DNA from: Neodiprion pinetum
Taxonomy: Eukaryota; Arthropoda; Insecta; Hymenoptera; Diprionidae
DNA length: 64,000 nucleotides
NCBI RefSeq assembly: GCF_021155775.2
Contig: NC_060233.1
Coordinates: 26,887,456-26,951,455 of the forward strand
Reading direction: 5' to 3'
In this document: positions 24,835 to 36,700 of the stretch, piece after piece
How positions within the stretch are numbered: the stretch's first letter is position 1
Layout of the letters: every line of letters starts with the position of its first letter
Program-made: the position numbers and the translations under genes
The notes under the pieces: model-generated
What the model saw: the letters and a program-made list of their open reading frames with translations, nothing else
The model's database searches: none
Told to the model about the DNA's origin: nothing

Positions 24835-27231
24835 CTGGCGATGAGGTTATACAAGAAACGGTTAAATATCATTCGCTTGACCTTTATTTTGATTTTTGAT
24901 TCAACTTTGTATAGCTGCTATTTACATGAAGAATTTCACAAATACTCATTGATTATACAGGTGAGAAATACTAGCTTTGCTTCTACTTTGAGATTTGAAA
25001 TTTGAAAAACGGTCTATAATTGTGTGATTTTAGCGGGTATAAACGAAATTCTCGACGTACCTATAAATTTCACGTTGTTAAACGACATGCATTAATCAAC
25101 TCAAAAAACATATGTTTTCACGTTCAACGCACTTGTAATTGCACTTGAAACTTAAAACCCTGATTTCGTCACGACAGATTCTTTTTTCAGTACGTTGTTC
25201 GAATTTTCTTCGATTTTCGGTACTTGATTAATTTTTAAATTACAGAGTCTAATTCGGACGTGAATAGTTCTTGAGAAACTATGTACCTAACAGCATAGGA
25301 TATCTACGAAATTTCATCAATATCGTACAAACTATTTCGAATCAAGATATCACGTGAAGAGTGTCGAAAAACGTTGTTTCGAGTAAATTAATTGTGAATT
25401 TTACCGTATCAACTGCAAATACTAAAAGTTGACTTAGAAATTCTACGCGAAATGATGACGAATCGCCTTACTTTCTGAGAAATCCTGTTATTCAAATTGT
25501 TTGGGAGTGATTTAGATAATGATACGCGTGCGATTTGAAGAGCCTGAATTGCTTTGAACTAAGTAAAATCTTACCTCGTTCTCGAAAATCTCTTATACGA
25601 CGCTCACAGGCGGAATTTTCCGCCATTCCTCCATCGACGATAATTCTGACAACTACTCCGCGACAAAACACCTTGGCTATCGCTGCTGCTAGATCCTCAC
25701 AGCTGAATAGATACATGCAAACATCGAGATTTTGCTGAGCAGATTCCAAATATGCGCATAGTTTCCTACAGCAGAAAGAAAACGTATTTCACAAGTCGTA
25801 TATATTGTAGCGGATCGTGTACAGCAGACAGGCCGTGTCCATACTAAAAGCAACATGACGACGTTGAAGCAAAGATTTCCAGGGTGGGTGTTTCGACGCT
25901 TCGAATTGAATAGATATCTTGTGATCTGTCTGTTACGAAATATGATGTTTGTCGGTAGCAGGGTAGGTTATAAAATCTACGAGATTGAAGTTAGCAACGT
26001 TATTGTAACGAAACGTTGAGAAATAATCACTATTTTATTACGGTTTGCTGAATTTCAAACAGCTGTGAAATTATCTCTGTGAAGTTGGTACCCCATTTTG
26101 GAAAAAGTAAGTTTTCGTTTTTACGAGTTCTGGATAGTGCTCAAATAGTTCTACAGTTCTATACCCATATGAGAAATACTTCTCGTTGTTTACCACCAAT
26201 TGTAAGAAAATAATAAACAATAAAAAAATAACAACAATGCTAGCATCCCATAATTAAAGTACGGCAATTTTTTCGAGTTCTAAGAAGATATCAGAAATAG
26301 CTCGAGAACTCTTCGAATTCTGATTGAATCGGAAAAATTCATTCGAATGATTGACGGAACTCACGCTCGTCTATGCGAAACTCTCATCGGAACTTCGGGA
26401 ATGGTTAAAATTAATTTTCGCTGTAAGTAATGCGCGTGGGTATTTTGTTCGATATCTCGGTAACGAAACAAAATAAAAAAATTTCAATCGGCTGAAACTC
26501 TAGAATTCTGAAAAAAAAAATGACTGGTTTTAAATAACGGAGTGCTAGCATTTTTGTTATTTTTTATTTTCTATTTTATTAGTGGTAAATAACCAGAACT
26601 ATTTCTCATATGAGCATAGAACTGTAGAACAATTCGAATACCATCCAGAACTCGCAGCAAAAACTTATTTTTTCGAAAACGAAGTGATCAGCGAAGTTGG
26701 CACCCCATTTTTTGAAATTAATTTTTTGAACCCTAATTGACCGGAACTATTTTTGAAAATTATCCAGAACTCTAGAACTCTTTGAGAAGATTCAAGAACG
26801 CTCGAAAATTTTAATTTTTTTTTTTCCAAAATGGGGAGCCTACTTCAATTGGTTTTTCGACAAAGTTAGACTGTCTTTTTCGGCTTTATTAAACGTGAAA
26901 GCCTGATCTCTAAATTAGTATGGCACCCAAGGTACATCGAACGTCTCTAAAAATCTTTTCATCGATATTCCTATTGCATTATCTCCATTGATTCTCACCT
27001 CAATTGTGTAACCGAACAGTTGGAACGGTCGCAAGGTGTTCTAGAGACGGCGTGCATCCGACAGTTGGATGATTCTTCAGAGAAAAAAAGAACCTCGTTG
27101 ATGCTCTTTGAGGGTATTTTACTTCGAGTTCTTTTATACAATTGCCATAATAGTTCTGTGGCCAAAACTCCCGTGAAAACTACGATCACCACCTTGTTGG
27201 AACGGCCAAAAATCCACATGTTCTTCATCAT
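24617..27231 (-). CDS. zuc: Zucchini / mitochondrial cardiolipin hydrolase (PLD6), complete
   Basis: Three exons, join(24617-24834, 25575-25765, 26999-27231) on the minus strand, give 213 aa, close to mammalian PLD6 (about 220). All splice sites are GT-AG and the frame is continuous across them. A hydrophobic N-terminal segment (about residues 13-33, followed by YKRTRSK) is the outer mitochondrial membrane anchor. A Cys-rich stretch follows (residues about 55-72), then a conserved core (LDVCMYLFSCEDLAAAI). The single HKD phospholipase D motif is H155-x-K157-x4-D162-x6-G169-S170, then TNW. The family works as a homodimer that joins two HKD motifs. Zucchini is the endonuclease that makes phased piRNA 5' ends; cardiolipin hydrolysis has also been proposed. 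All key catalytic residues are intact. The start is the first of two adjacent Met codons. Identity is strong; activity is inferred. Confidence 0.93.
25575..25765 (-). CDS. zuc: zucchini exon 2
   Basis: Acceptor TAG at 25768-25766, donor GTAAGA from 25574. It encodes residues 78-142: RKLCAYLESAQQNLDVC onward through RIIVDGG, the central PLD fold. Confidence 0.9.
25976..26020. repeat. Dispersed repeat copy 1 (in zucchini intron 1)
   Basis: The text TACGAGATTGAAGTTAGCAACG followed by TTATTGTAACGAA recurs near 31044-31092, in both cases followed by an AATCAC...AATCACTATT-type sequence. It is probably the end of a dispersed element. Confidence 0.45.
26081..26846. mobile_element. Inverted-repeat (MITE-like) element in zucchini intron 1
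   Basis: Left arm 26081-26250 and right arm about 26541-26675 are inverted copies with diverged sequence. The termini are GAAGTTGGTACCCCATTTTGG (left) and its inverted partner CCAAAATGGGGAGCCTACTTC (right, ending 26846). A further GAAGTTGGCACCCCATTTT copy at about 26693 suggests nesting or an internal insertion. There is no transposase frame, so it is non-autonomous. It sits entirely within the intron and does not touch the splice sites. Confidence 0.6.
26999..27231 (-). CDS. zuc: zucchini exon 1 (membrane anchor)
   Basis: ATG ATG at 27231; donor GTGAGA from 26998, phase 2. It encodes the membrane anchor, the INEVLFF strand typical of PLD6 and a Cys/Ser-rich segment. Confidence 0.88.
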
Positions 27232-27309
27232 CGTGATTCCTGCACGAAATTATCCTATGAATCATGTTTCATTGGTGTGTACATATTTCAGCTTCAATTA
27301 TTTTTAAAA

Positions 27310-28128
27310 GTACAATAGAATTTATGTGAAGGATTCGCATCAGAAACATCGAATTCAAAATACGAAGCCCCAAAACTGTGTACCCCTATCAATTGATTCA
27401 CGATTCACGTTTTCAAAGAGCCTCCCCATAAATTGCCCGTTTTGTGGCTCGCGTGAATTTTTCCGAAACAAGGGCCAAATGATACTTTACGATACCTCAA
27501 TATTCACGAATAAATTCAAGCTCGAGTATACACAAGCTTACGGAGATACGGGGAAGTAAACTTTTCAAATTTCTATTTATTCGGTAATAGAGTTCCACAA
27601 AAAAAAAAAAAACATTCTCATGTATTTTTCGACAATACCCGTAGACCACTAAAATAATTCAATAAAGCAGAAAACATCCCCTAAAACAGGATGAAGCAGG
27701 TTCTTTCTGTACGTGTGTAGGTACGAATTAGTATTTGTTAAAAACATAGACACGTGTCATTCAGATTTATTTATAATATCATTTACATCTCATCAATTTC
27801 AGTGTTTTTTTTTTTTTTTTTTGCTGAAAAAATATATGTACGGATTTTCTTCATCAAATTCGTAAGCACCATATTTCTAAATCCCTATTTCATTGCTTGA
27901 ATTTCACATCAAAATACATTTTAAATTGTCAAAATCATCTTCGAAAAGTATTCCTGCTGTGGTTAAAATAAAAAATTGCGCGAAATATTGATCATTTCAG
28001 CAATTACACGACTGCTATCTACTTTTAGAATGAGTTGTTTCAAAAAAACTACATCGTAAATTTCTGTTCACCTTCTTTCGGTAAAAAATTTCAATTTTTC
28101 CTTTGGTCATCTTCATACTTACTAGACA
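27310..28128. other. Upstream flank of zucchini, no gene
   Basis: AT-rich with poly-A (27598-27611) and poly-T (27806-27822) runs. One 77-codon plus-strand frame (27326-27559) is unrecognised. Confidence 0.4.
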
Positions 28129-28458
28129 TTAGGGGTGTGCGGGTATCCGAAAATTTTAATAAAATCTCCACGACTTACAATTCCAGACGGCTATGAAATT
28201 GTCGTTCAGATTGTCCGAGATTTCGGAAATGACACAAGTTCGAAATTTTTAAAAGTCTCTGTTGACTTTAAAATCCCGTTATTTTTGGAGAAGCGAAAAC
28301 AGTCGTGAATAAAATTTTCGAAAACTCCGCACTTTTCGGCAAAACCAAAATTTTCGAGGTACTTGGAACTTTTTGGTGACTCGAGATTTTCGCGTACCCA
28401 CAATTTTGTGGTAATCTGAAATTTTCGGGTACCCGTCCTCGATCCCAAACGCCCCTAA
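28129..28458. mobile_element. MITE-like element, about 330 bp, hAT-like ends
   Basis: The left end TTAGGGGTGTGCGGGTATCCGAAAATTTT mirrors the right end AAATTTTCGGGTACCCG...AAACGCCCCTAA. The AGGGGTGTGCGGG terminus resembles non-autonomous hAT elements of insects (family assignment is inference). No clear target-site duplication is visible. Internal AAATTTTCG motifs recur. The minus-strand frames at 28206-28471 are by-products. Confidence 0.6.
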
Positions 28459-31400
28459 ATATTTGCCTCATTTTGCATCACCTATTCAATTCCACGGATT
28501 GATAATTTGATATATTCTTTTCACATACTTATAAGCTTTATAACTTGGTTTTAAGTCATTATATTTTGCTTTAAATTTCCGTACGCATTGCATGCATATG
28601 ATTTCTTTCGTCTTCTAAACACCTTGAGAAACATTCATTCTTGCTTATGTTAACCTTAAAGTCAATTAATATTAACGGCAGTCTGAATCCAAACTTACGT
28701 GCACGTACGTACCAGAAGGTCCACACCAGAGAACGAGTGGTATCCTTTCAAGATCGCAAGCTAACGGTCAAAGCATTTTCTTCGTCCTAATGCCTTTTAT
28801 GGCTTCGACTATTCATCCCACCAACACTTAAGAAAAAACTATTCAGCTTTCAACAACAGTTCGTTAAAGACAAACCAGATGCCCGAAAATCACTTTATGA
28901 TATTTTCGGACATGCAGGAATTGACGTGCACGTACCACGTAATAAACCCGTACGGAATTCAGCAAGTACGGAAATTGCCCAAAATATCATCTCAACATAC
29001 GTAAATCTTCCGTATTGGTCCTCTTCCCATAAAAAAATTCAATTCCAGAAATTCCCATAAATGACCGAATTGGGAAGCACGTTAGAAAACTGCAAGCTAA
29101 AGAATGAACTCAGAAGAGCGTCGCAGTGTGCAAAAACAGCATAGTTCTTCAAAACCTTCTATTCTAGACAGGTTCAACAAAAATCTTTTAACAGAATAGT
29201 TCTGAAACGTCGTCTAACTAGAGCAGTTCATCGAAAACCTTTCAAGCAGTCAGTCCAAACCATCATTAGATCAGAGTGATTCACACAATCTCTTAGCATC
29301 AAGACAAGTTAAATAACTCTGAAGAAATTCCGTACTTTTCTTTTATTTGAATATCATTATTTTAATAATAACATTCAACCGCTATAATCTTTATCCAACT
29401 AAATTTGAATAAACTTAATCATTGTGTTTCATCCATTTTGTGTATCAATCGAATTAATTACCTTCAACGTGAGTAAATCAAACTGACAAATTTACCAAAC
29501 TATCTCCGTACCCATTTTAGTATATTGACCGGCGCCATGTTTGGCCTTCGTGAATTATCCTTCTTTCTTTTGAAAACCCTTTCACAAGACCCCGTTTTGG
29601 ATAACAGCTTTAAAGTGTAGGGATCGATTCTAAAGTGCTAGCGGACAATTATTAGCAAACATTTCATACATTTAGATACAGACAATAATTCAGCTGACGC
29701 AATCAGAGTAATCGTGCCTAAATATTGTCAATTCATATCATATCTAGTCATCGTCGATCACGCAGAGCCGTTCACAGCTCGAATCATCAAGATCAACGAA
29801 AGGTAAGTGAAAGCTTTTATTTTGAAAGCTCAACCAAAAGAGGAAAACTCCGCGTCCATCTCAGGTAAATCGTATTTAGGAATTTTTTCTTTGCATGAGC
29901 GTTAATTTATTGTGGCGAATTTTGGTTTTCCGTAAATAAATAATAGCCAATTGAAATCCAGCCCATAACACCCGACTAGACCCGACTCGGAAGAATTTCA
30001 GTAATGGCAGACCTCAATTAGGTATGTTTTTTTTTTGTCCTCATCGCTCATGGTTATGCTCAGAAAATCGCTAGAGGGTCTTTTAAATGACTCTCCATGT
30101 TCGCCCAACTTGTAGTTCGACTCAACCGCCTGGTTCTTACTTTGAAAGTTTTTTTTTATATATTTCAGAGTAGTCGTTTATGGGGAACGTGGAGTTCATG
30201 ATCAGCAAAATCGTGCAGTGGGGTTCTTCCGAGAAACTAATTCTAGAAATGGATATCGGTCGTGTAATTTCTGAAATAAAGGATATTTCCCGTAATTTCG
30301 TATTTTTACTATACCAGGTATAGCTTTGAGTTTTCCAAGCTAGTGTCAATAATTTAAAATTCATTTTGACGTGAAATTCAAGCAACTACGTAAGAACGAA
30401 GTAAACCGTTGTTATTATTATCATGATTGAAAAAAAAAAAAAAAAAATTGTACTTCAGGTAATGCCAATTTTTTCCAACCTGGCATCGCTCCTGATTCCT
30501 CCGAAACGACTGGAGCAGCAAAAAAACACTAAATCTCTATAAAGATATTGATCGATTGTGCTCAAATGGTCATGCCATCTTTAGAAATATCGCGAAGTTA
30601 CCACCTTTAGGACATCGCGGGATGACGTATCAAAAACATGGACTTATTACTAGACCTATACTATACGTGGAAGCAAGCCACCTCAGCGCCTACACATAGC
30701 TAATCGGAGTTACAATTTTCCATCTCACAATCAGTAATGAAATGTAACGCTTGGTTGCCTATGCCTAGGCGCCAACGTGGCATGTCTCCACGTTTAACGC
30801 AGTAGAAATAGACTGTGCGCCCTTTGCAGCGAGCTGAAGCCGTGACAAGACAGAGAGAACATCAGCCGCAGGTATTTCCTCTCACTCTAATCAGTGACTT
30901 GGCGAGAAAAACACATAGAGGCTTATTAAAAAAACACTGCAGGACTAGCTCTGTCCTTCGATCGTGTCTTCAGCAGCCCCGTAGGTGCACACAGTCTATC
31001 ACTGTAAGTCTATGATTGAGAAATGCGAAGTGTAAGATTTATTACGAGGTTGAAGTTGGTAACGATAATATAACGATAATATAACGAACAATCACAAAAA
31101 ATCACTATTGTCAAGTTTCGAATGAGTTTGAAGATATTGGAATTTCAAAATCATGGTATCACTACGAAATTAGTATGTTGGTTTTGTTTCGTTAGAAGTA
31201 AGAGGATGCCTGCGTTGAACTTCACTGATTTTGGCTATTTAATCGAAGACTGTATGTATCGTTGACCTGAAAACAGCGATTTCAGCGCAATTCCATACAT
31301 GTAGTCCAGAAAAATTAGAGAAAACAAAACTAAACAAAAAGAAAAGGATACGTTAATTTTCGTATCAAAAACAAAATCTGAAAAGTCCCCGCATCTCTGT

Positions 31401-32889
31401 ACCGGGCTTTACGTTGATCATGAGCGAAAGCGTTGAAAAAAAAATGGTTTTTCTTGGATACTTCCGCATGTGTTAGTCCTACGACAAAAATGTATAGATA
31501 TATTTTTTATCGTAGAATAAATAGGTAGGAAGACATTTGCGGAAAACTAATTTTACGCAACGATGACGCGCCATAAAACCATCACGCACCCCCTTTGTCA
31601 GCGGCAAGATATATTTTTGGATAAAAATTTCATGGTAAGTAATATTATGGACTGAGAATTTTCGGATATACAAGACGGAAATTCTTACATGTATTCGATT
31701 CGGGAAGTATTCGCAGCTCGCTCCAAAAAGTACGGAAAATCTTGGTCATAAAGTACAAACTTTGACCACTTATAAACTTCGAAGGTTTTTAATGTAACGA
31801 AATCGCACAAAAAGCTTTATCTGCATTGCTTTTTTCTTCGAAAATAAATTCGTTCAAAACTTAAAATCTGATTACTAGCTTGATAGGTACAATGCTCAAG
31901 CAGAATTCTACATTATCCACGCCAGACGCCGCGTCGTGGTCGCCGAAATTTATCCGGTGTTTGCACGGTTGTAGAAATTTGATAAGCTCCATTTTAAATT
32001 TGACTATCATTGGTATAGGATGAACGCATACGGATATATCAACGAAAAACCATTTTTTTGTATATTTTCCACAGATGATCGACGAAGACTGACTTATTGT
32101 CATAGCATTCTTTTGACTGGATTTCATCGTCAGACAAGCCTGGAGTTGAGAAATAACGGGCGTTTTATAGACTTCGATATTTCAACGTTGACGTATATGT
32201 CTCCAAATATCGAAATTCACGTATCTCAAACGCGAAAACGGGGTTAATAGTTCCATTCAATTCGTAAGTTTGAACAAGAACACGCCAACACATTGTCATT
32301 TGACGCATAAATAAAGAAATGCCATGGATTCTAAGAAATTGCAATAGTAAAGTCGTAGAATTCATGCCCTTTCTTTATTTCTGCGTCGAATGAAAATATA
32401 TTTGAATATCTTTCTTCAGAATTGTGTATAGACTGGAGGCTGTGGAGCCCTTTTTCGCGTTCGATACGTGGACTTCGATATTTGAAGGTATATACGACCT
32501 CGAAATCGACTAGGACACCCCTTTGGGAGTATTTACGAAAACATTAGTTCGGCCTGAAATTTGTTGTGATGGTTTTGTTGTTATAAAGTGTATTGTGCTC
32601 CGCTAAAGACCGATAAATTATCATATGAGTCTTCGAAATATAACCTCAAAAGAAAGAAAACAATCACCCGTAAAAGACTTGGGAAACAATTTTCTAACCT
32701 CAAACTGGATTCAAAGTTTATTCTTCGCGATAAAAGCCTGTACGAAGATATACAAAATACACACTCTAATCGTGATAACGACGCACGTGGCGGATGAACT
32801 TCGACATTGTTCGAATGCAACCAGTAACACTACACACAAACAGCAACAGCTAGTTCCACTGTGAAGTAAAAACCCCGCTTCTGTATTTG
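28459..32889. other. Intergenic stretch without a supported gene
   Basis: AT-rich, with only short unrecognised frames. It contains poly-A (30429-30447), a second copy of the GAGGTTGAAGTTGGTAACG repeat (31044-31092) and a GC-richer island around 30750-30990. Confidence 0.4.
31044..31092. repeat. Dispersed repeat copy 2
   Basis: Matches the repeat at 25976-26020 (ACGAGRTTGAAGTTRGYAACG core). A short ATATAACGATA tandem duplication sits inside it. Confidence 0.45.
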
Positions 32890-33144
32890 CTGTATTTTCA
32901 CGTCCAGCAAACAGTTGGATGCAGCAACAGCAAAATGCTCTCATTGGCTGCTTGCTACGTACGTAGTGGGGGGACTTCTGTTGCATGCAGCAAAACCAAC
33001 TGCTCTAGAAATAGATTTATTTCTACTTTAAACAGCAATATTCATGACTGCAAAAAGCTGGAAAAAAAAACACCAGAATCTTTGACGAATTAGTGTATTT
33101 TTGTTGCTGTTGCATCCAGCTGTCTGCTGCACGTGAAAAAACAG
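32890..33144. mobile_element. MITE upstream of THOC1, about 255 bp
   Basis: About 46-bp terminal inverted repeats. Left 32890-32935 reads CTGTATTTTCACGTCCAGCA then AACAGTTGGATGCAGCAACAGC. Right 33098-33144 is its inverted copy with a handful of differences. Internal sequence has no transposase frame. It lies roughly 530 bp upstream of the THOC1 ATG, so it may contribute to the promoter region. Confidence 0.7.
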
Positions 33145-33351
33145 CTCCAGTAATTTGCTTCGGCCAACTTGCACGTTGCACCGTGCAACCGTGCAACAAC
33201 AACGAAACGTAATCACGTGTCAGTTTCCGGTCATTACCGATCTCTAGGCAATGATGTATTATGTAGTGACGTTGACAGTCTTCAGTCAACGGTAGTAATC
33301 AGCTGTAATCAGTGCCGTTCACGCATCAGTGTGGTTATGTGACTCCAGTGC

Positions 33352-33363
33352 GGTCACGTGACC
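33352..33363. promoter_or_regulatory. Palindromic E-box GGTCACGTGACC upstream of THOC1
   Basis: A perfect 12-bp palindrome with the CACGTG core used by USF/MITF/TFE-type bHLH-leucine zipper factors. It lies about 315 bp above the ATG, near where transcription should begin. Factor binding is inference. Confidence 0.5.
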
Positions 33364-33677
33364 TTTTCCGTAACGTCAACAGGCTTGGACGCCTGCATAT
33401 AGGCAACTCAAATTACGCATCGATAACTAAACATGCATCAATAGACGCGTTACGAGAAGCTTCGCCAGCTTTCCGCTAGGCAGTCTTGGCGCTTCGTGCA
33501 GTGTTTGACTTCCTAACCTCTTTCTTCTCGGCACTACTCGGCAGAGGAGTGAAGTGGAGCCAGCGGTTATCGAAGGGTAGACGAGCGGCGGGTGATTGTG
33601 AGAAGCAAGTGAAAAGTGTTTGATAGTACTGATAGTTGCAAGATATTGATAAATCAGCGTACCGCCGAAACACGACG

Positions 33678-33713
33678 ATGGCTTCTTTCGAGACACTGAG
33701 GCATGATTACAAC
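33678..33713 (+). CDS. Thoc1: THOC1 exon 1
   Basis: ATG in the context CACGACGATGG; encodes MASFETLRHDYN and ends at a GTAAGT donor, phase 0. The human protein has a comparable short N-terminus (...FEEFRKEFN). Confidence 0.85.
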
Positions 33714-36700
33714 GTAAGTAGGCCGCTTTTTCAGTTAGAAATAAGACTCAAGCAGGCGGCAATGTTGTTTACTAATACATAACCTAACTTAACTGAACCT
33801 AGTACAAATTAAGTTTGTTTGTAGATTGATGAAGCTCAACTAATTCAATTCAAGTTAGCAAAATTTAGCCGAAGGCAATATTGATGAATGTTTAAGTTTT
33901 TTGCACCTTTGCTTCGCAATCTAATTCATCTGCCGATTTGTTCCCCTCAGTGTCTATTGTGATAGATCGATGATGATCAGCTATCGTGTTCATTCGTAAC
34001 TTGTAGTGTTGCACAGCTTGGTTCCGTAAATTTTAACTAAAGATCAGTTTAAACTCGAGATCAGCTGTTGAATTCTGTTATTCAAGCCATACGGGTAGAG
34101 AAAGGTAGGGAAAAAATACTACGCAACTACTGTGCAAAATAAAGAGCATGTGCATAGTTGCTGAGCGATTGACAAGCACCGAAAATAAGTGCTTCGTTAA
34201 TTTCATTGATTTATAACACTTCCAGTAAAGTTAAAAATAACAACACATTTAATTTTATATTTCAGAACCACCTGGAAAAATGCTTCAAGTTGTCAGATTT
34301 ATCCGGATTCCAAAAAAAGTGTCTGGAAATGAACACAAATGTCTCGAATAGAAAGTCAATCGTCGATCAAGCGCTGCGAGATACGCTGCTTACTGTACTG
34401 CTGGATGATTCTGTGGGAAACGTACAGCATCTTGAATCTTACATAACGTTTTGTATCGAGTTATGCAGGAAAGACTTAACAACGGCTAGCATGCCAGTCA
34501 TATTACTCGGTGACATATTTGATTGCATGACATTGGACCGATGTGAAAAGTTATTCACGTTTGTCGAGAACAATGTTGTTGTGTGGAAAGAAGAGATATT
34601 TTTCAGTGCCTGTAAAAACAATTTACTCAGGATGTGCAACGATCTGCTCAGAAGACTTTCTCGCTCTCAACAAACTGTATTTTGTGGAAGGATTCTTCTA
34701 TTCCTTGCCAAATTTTTCCCATTCTCTGAGAGGTCAGGGTTGAACATAGTTAGTGAATTTAATCTCGACAATCACACCGAATTTGGCAATGAGAAATCAG
34801 AGCAAGAAGTGCTTGAGCAGATCGTAGAAGATGGCGACAACACTGAGAACAAAATTCCAATAGATTACAATCTGTACCGAAAATTCTGGGCGCTGCAAGA
34901 CTTTTTCAGAAATCCAAATCAGTGCTATAATAAAATGCATTGGAAGGTTTTCTCTGCTGTAAATATCCATTTCTACCATTATTCCATTTAGATTGCACAG
35001 GTCTGCGAAATATAACTTTTAATACCCCCCTCAAGTAATAATCCTTTTTTTTAGTTATTTAAATATGATGAATTGAAATATAGCGCTAGTTTTTTTTACA
35101 GCGAGTCGAGATTTCTTTTGATGTATTTTTGAACTATTTTTATGGAAAGAAATAAAATGAACATAAAACTGAATGTTTAGGTATAAAGTAAACTGGATAT
35201 GCAGTAAAAAAAATTATCGATATATTTTAATTCAAAATACGTAAATACCTAAGAAAAAGCATTATTACTTGAGGGAGAAATGAAAAGTTATATTTCGTAG
35301 ACCTGTATTATTTTTATACTTGTTTGCATCAGTGTCATCAATTGATTATAGCATACGTCGCACGTCTTGTCAGCGTTCACATCTTTCAAATTAGAAGAGC
35401 AGCGTAGCCTTCCAACAAAATGTACAAAGATGGACACTTCGTCGGAGGAAAACTACAAGGAAACTCACTACTTCGCAAAGTATCTCACTAATCAGAAGCT
35501 GTTAGAGTTGCAGTTGTCAGATTCGAACTTTAGGAGATACGTACTACTTCAGTTCCTGATACTCTTTCAGTACCTCAACAGCGCCGTAAAATTCAAAGCG
35601 TAAGTTCATATTCTACTAAGTTTATTATAAAAATCAAATTATACATGATTTCACTGCAACTTCAAAATAACGCTCATTCCACATGTCAAGTCAGACATAA
35701 TTTCACCGTACCATGCCACATCGCAACCTGAATGTGTTAAAAAGTAGACAGTTACTTGTTTTCTCCTCTCTTCTGTTTCTTTTTTTTGTGAATTGATGAA
35801 CAAGAAATATGGCTAGCATTTGCTTGCTTCCTTGCATTTATGTTATGTAAATTTAAGTTTGCAAAGAAGTATTACTGATGAGTGTTAAACTAGCTGTTAG
35901 TCCCTTGAGACCTTGCTCCACAGTATACAGAATATTTCAATATGCCTGTGGAGCCCTTAGCTACATTTCAAGTAGAGTTATGCAGATTAAAAAAACACAT
36001 CGGATCCAAACCAGGCCAACATTGCATCCCAACATTATGCGGTGAATAATTGATGTCGATGTTTGTATTTTTATATGAATTACATCGGTCATTTGCCTGT
36101 TTTTGAATCGATAACAATTTCGTTTCTGACCTCAATCTTTTTGTGATCACTGTCTTCGTTTAGCGAAACACACGAGCTGAAACCTGATCAAGTCGAATGG
36201 GTCAAGACAACAACAGACCAAGTGTATTTATTACTGTCTGAAACACCTCCCAATGGATCTGATTTTGCGGAAACTGTAAAAAACATTTTAAAACGAGAAG
36301 AACACTGGAATGCCTGGAAGAATCATGGATGTCCACCGTTTAAGAGGCCTGCTCTTGAATCCAACTCTGAGGGAGAAGAACCAAGAAAACAAAAAAGACG
36401 GATCGGTGACGTAATCCGAGCTGCCGAAGATGAAAAAAAGTATCATTTAGGAAAGTAAGTACCTATTTGAAATGATTTAATGACTTAATCACTTTCTAAT
36501 CTTGATTACACATACTTTTATTCATTTTCATGATGGTAAAGTCTTCATGATTCAAATTAGTTTTTAACATTGTTATTAACCATTTTTTTTTAATTTCTTA
36601 TCTGTAGCTGCATCATTTTCTCCTAAAGCTTGATAATCTCACATGAATTTCATCCCAATGACCTCATTGTTTCAGTCCTGAGTTGACAAAGCTATGGAAT

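Noticed and set aside
28206..28471. 80-codon minus-strand frame
   Set aside because: Lies inside the MITE-like element and reflects its internal repeats.
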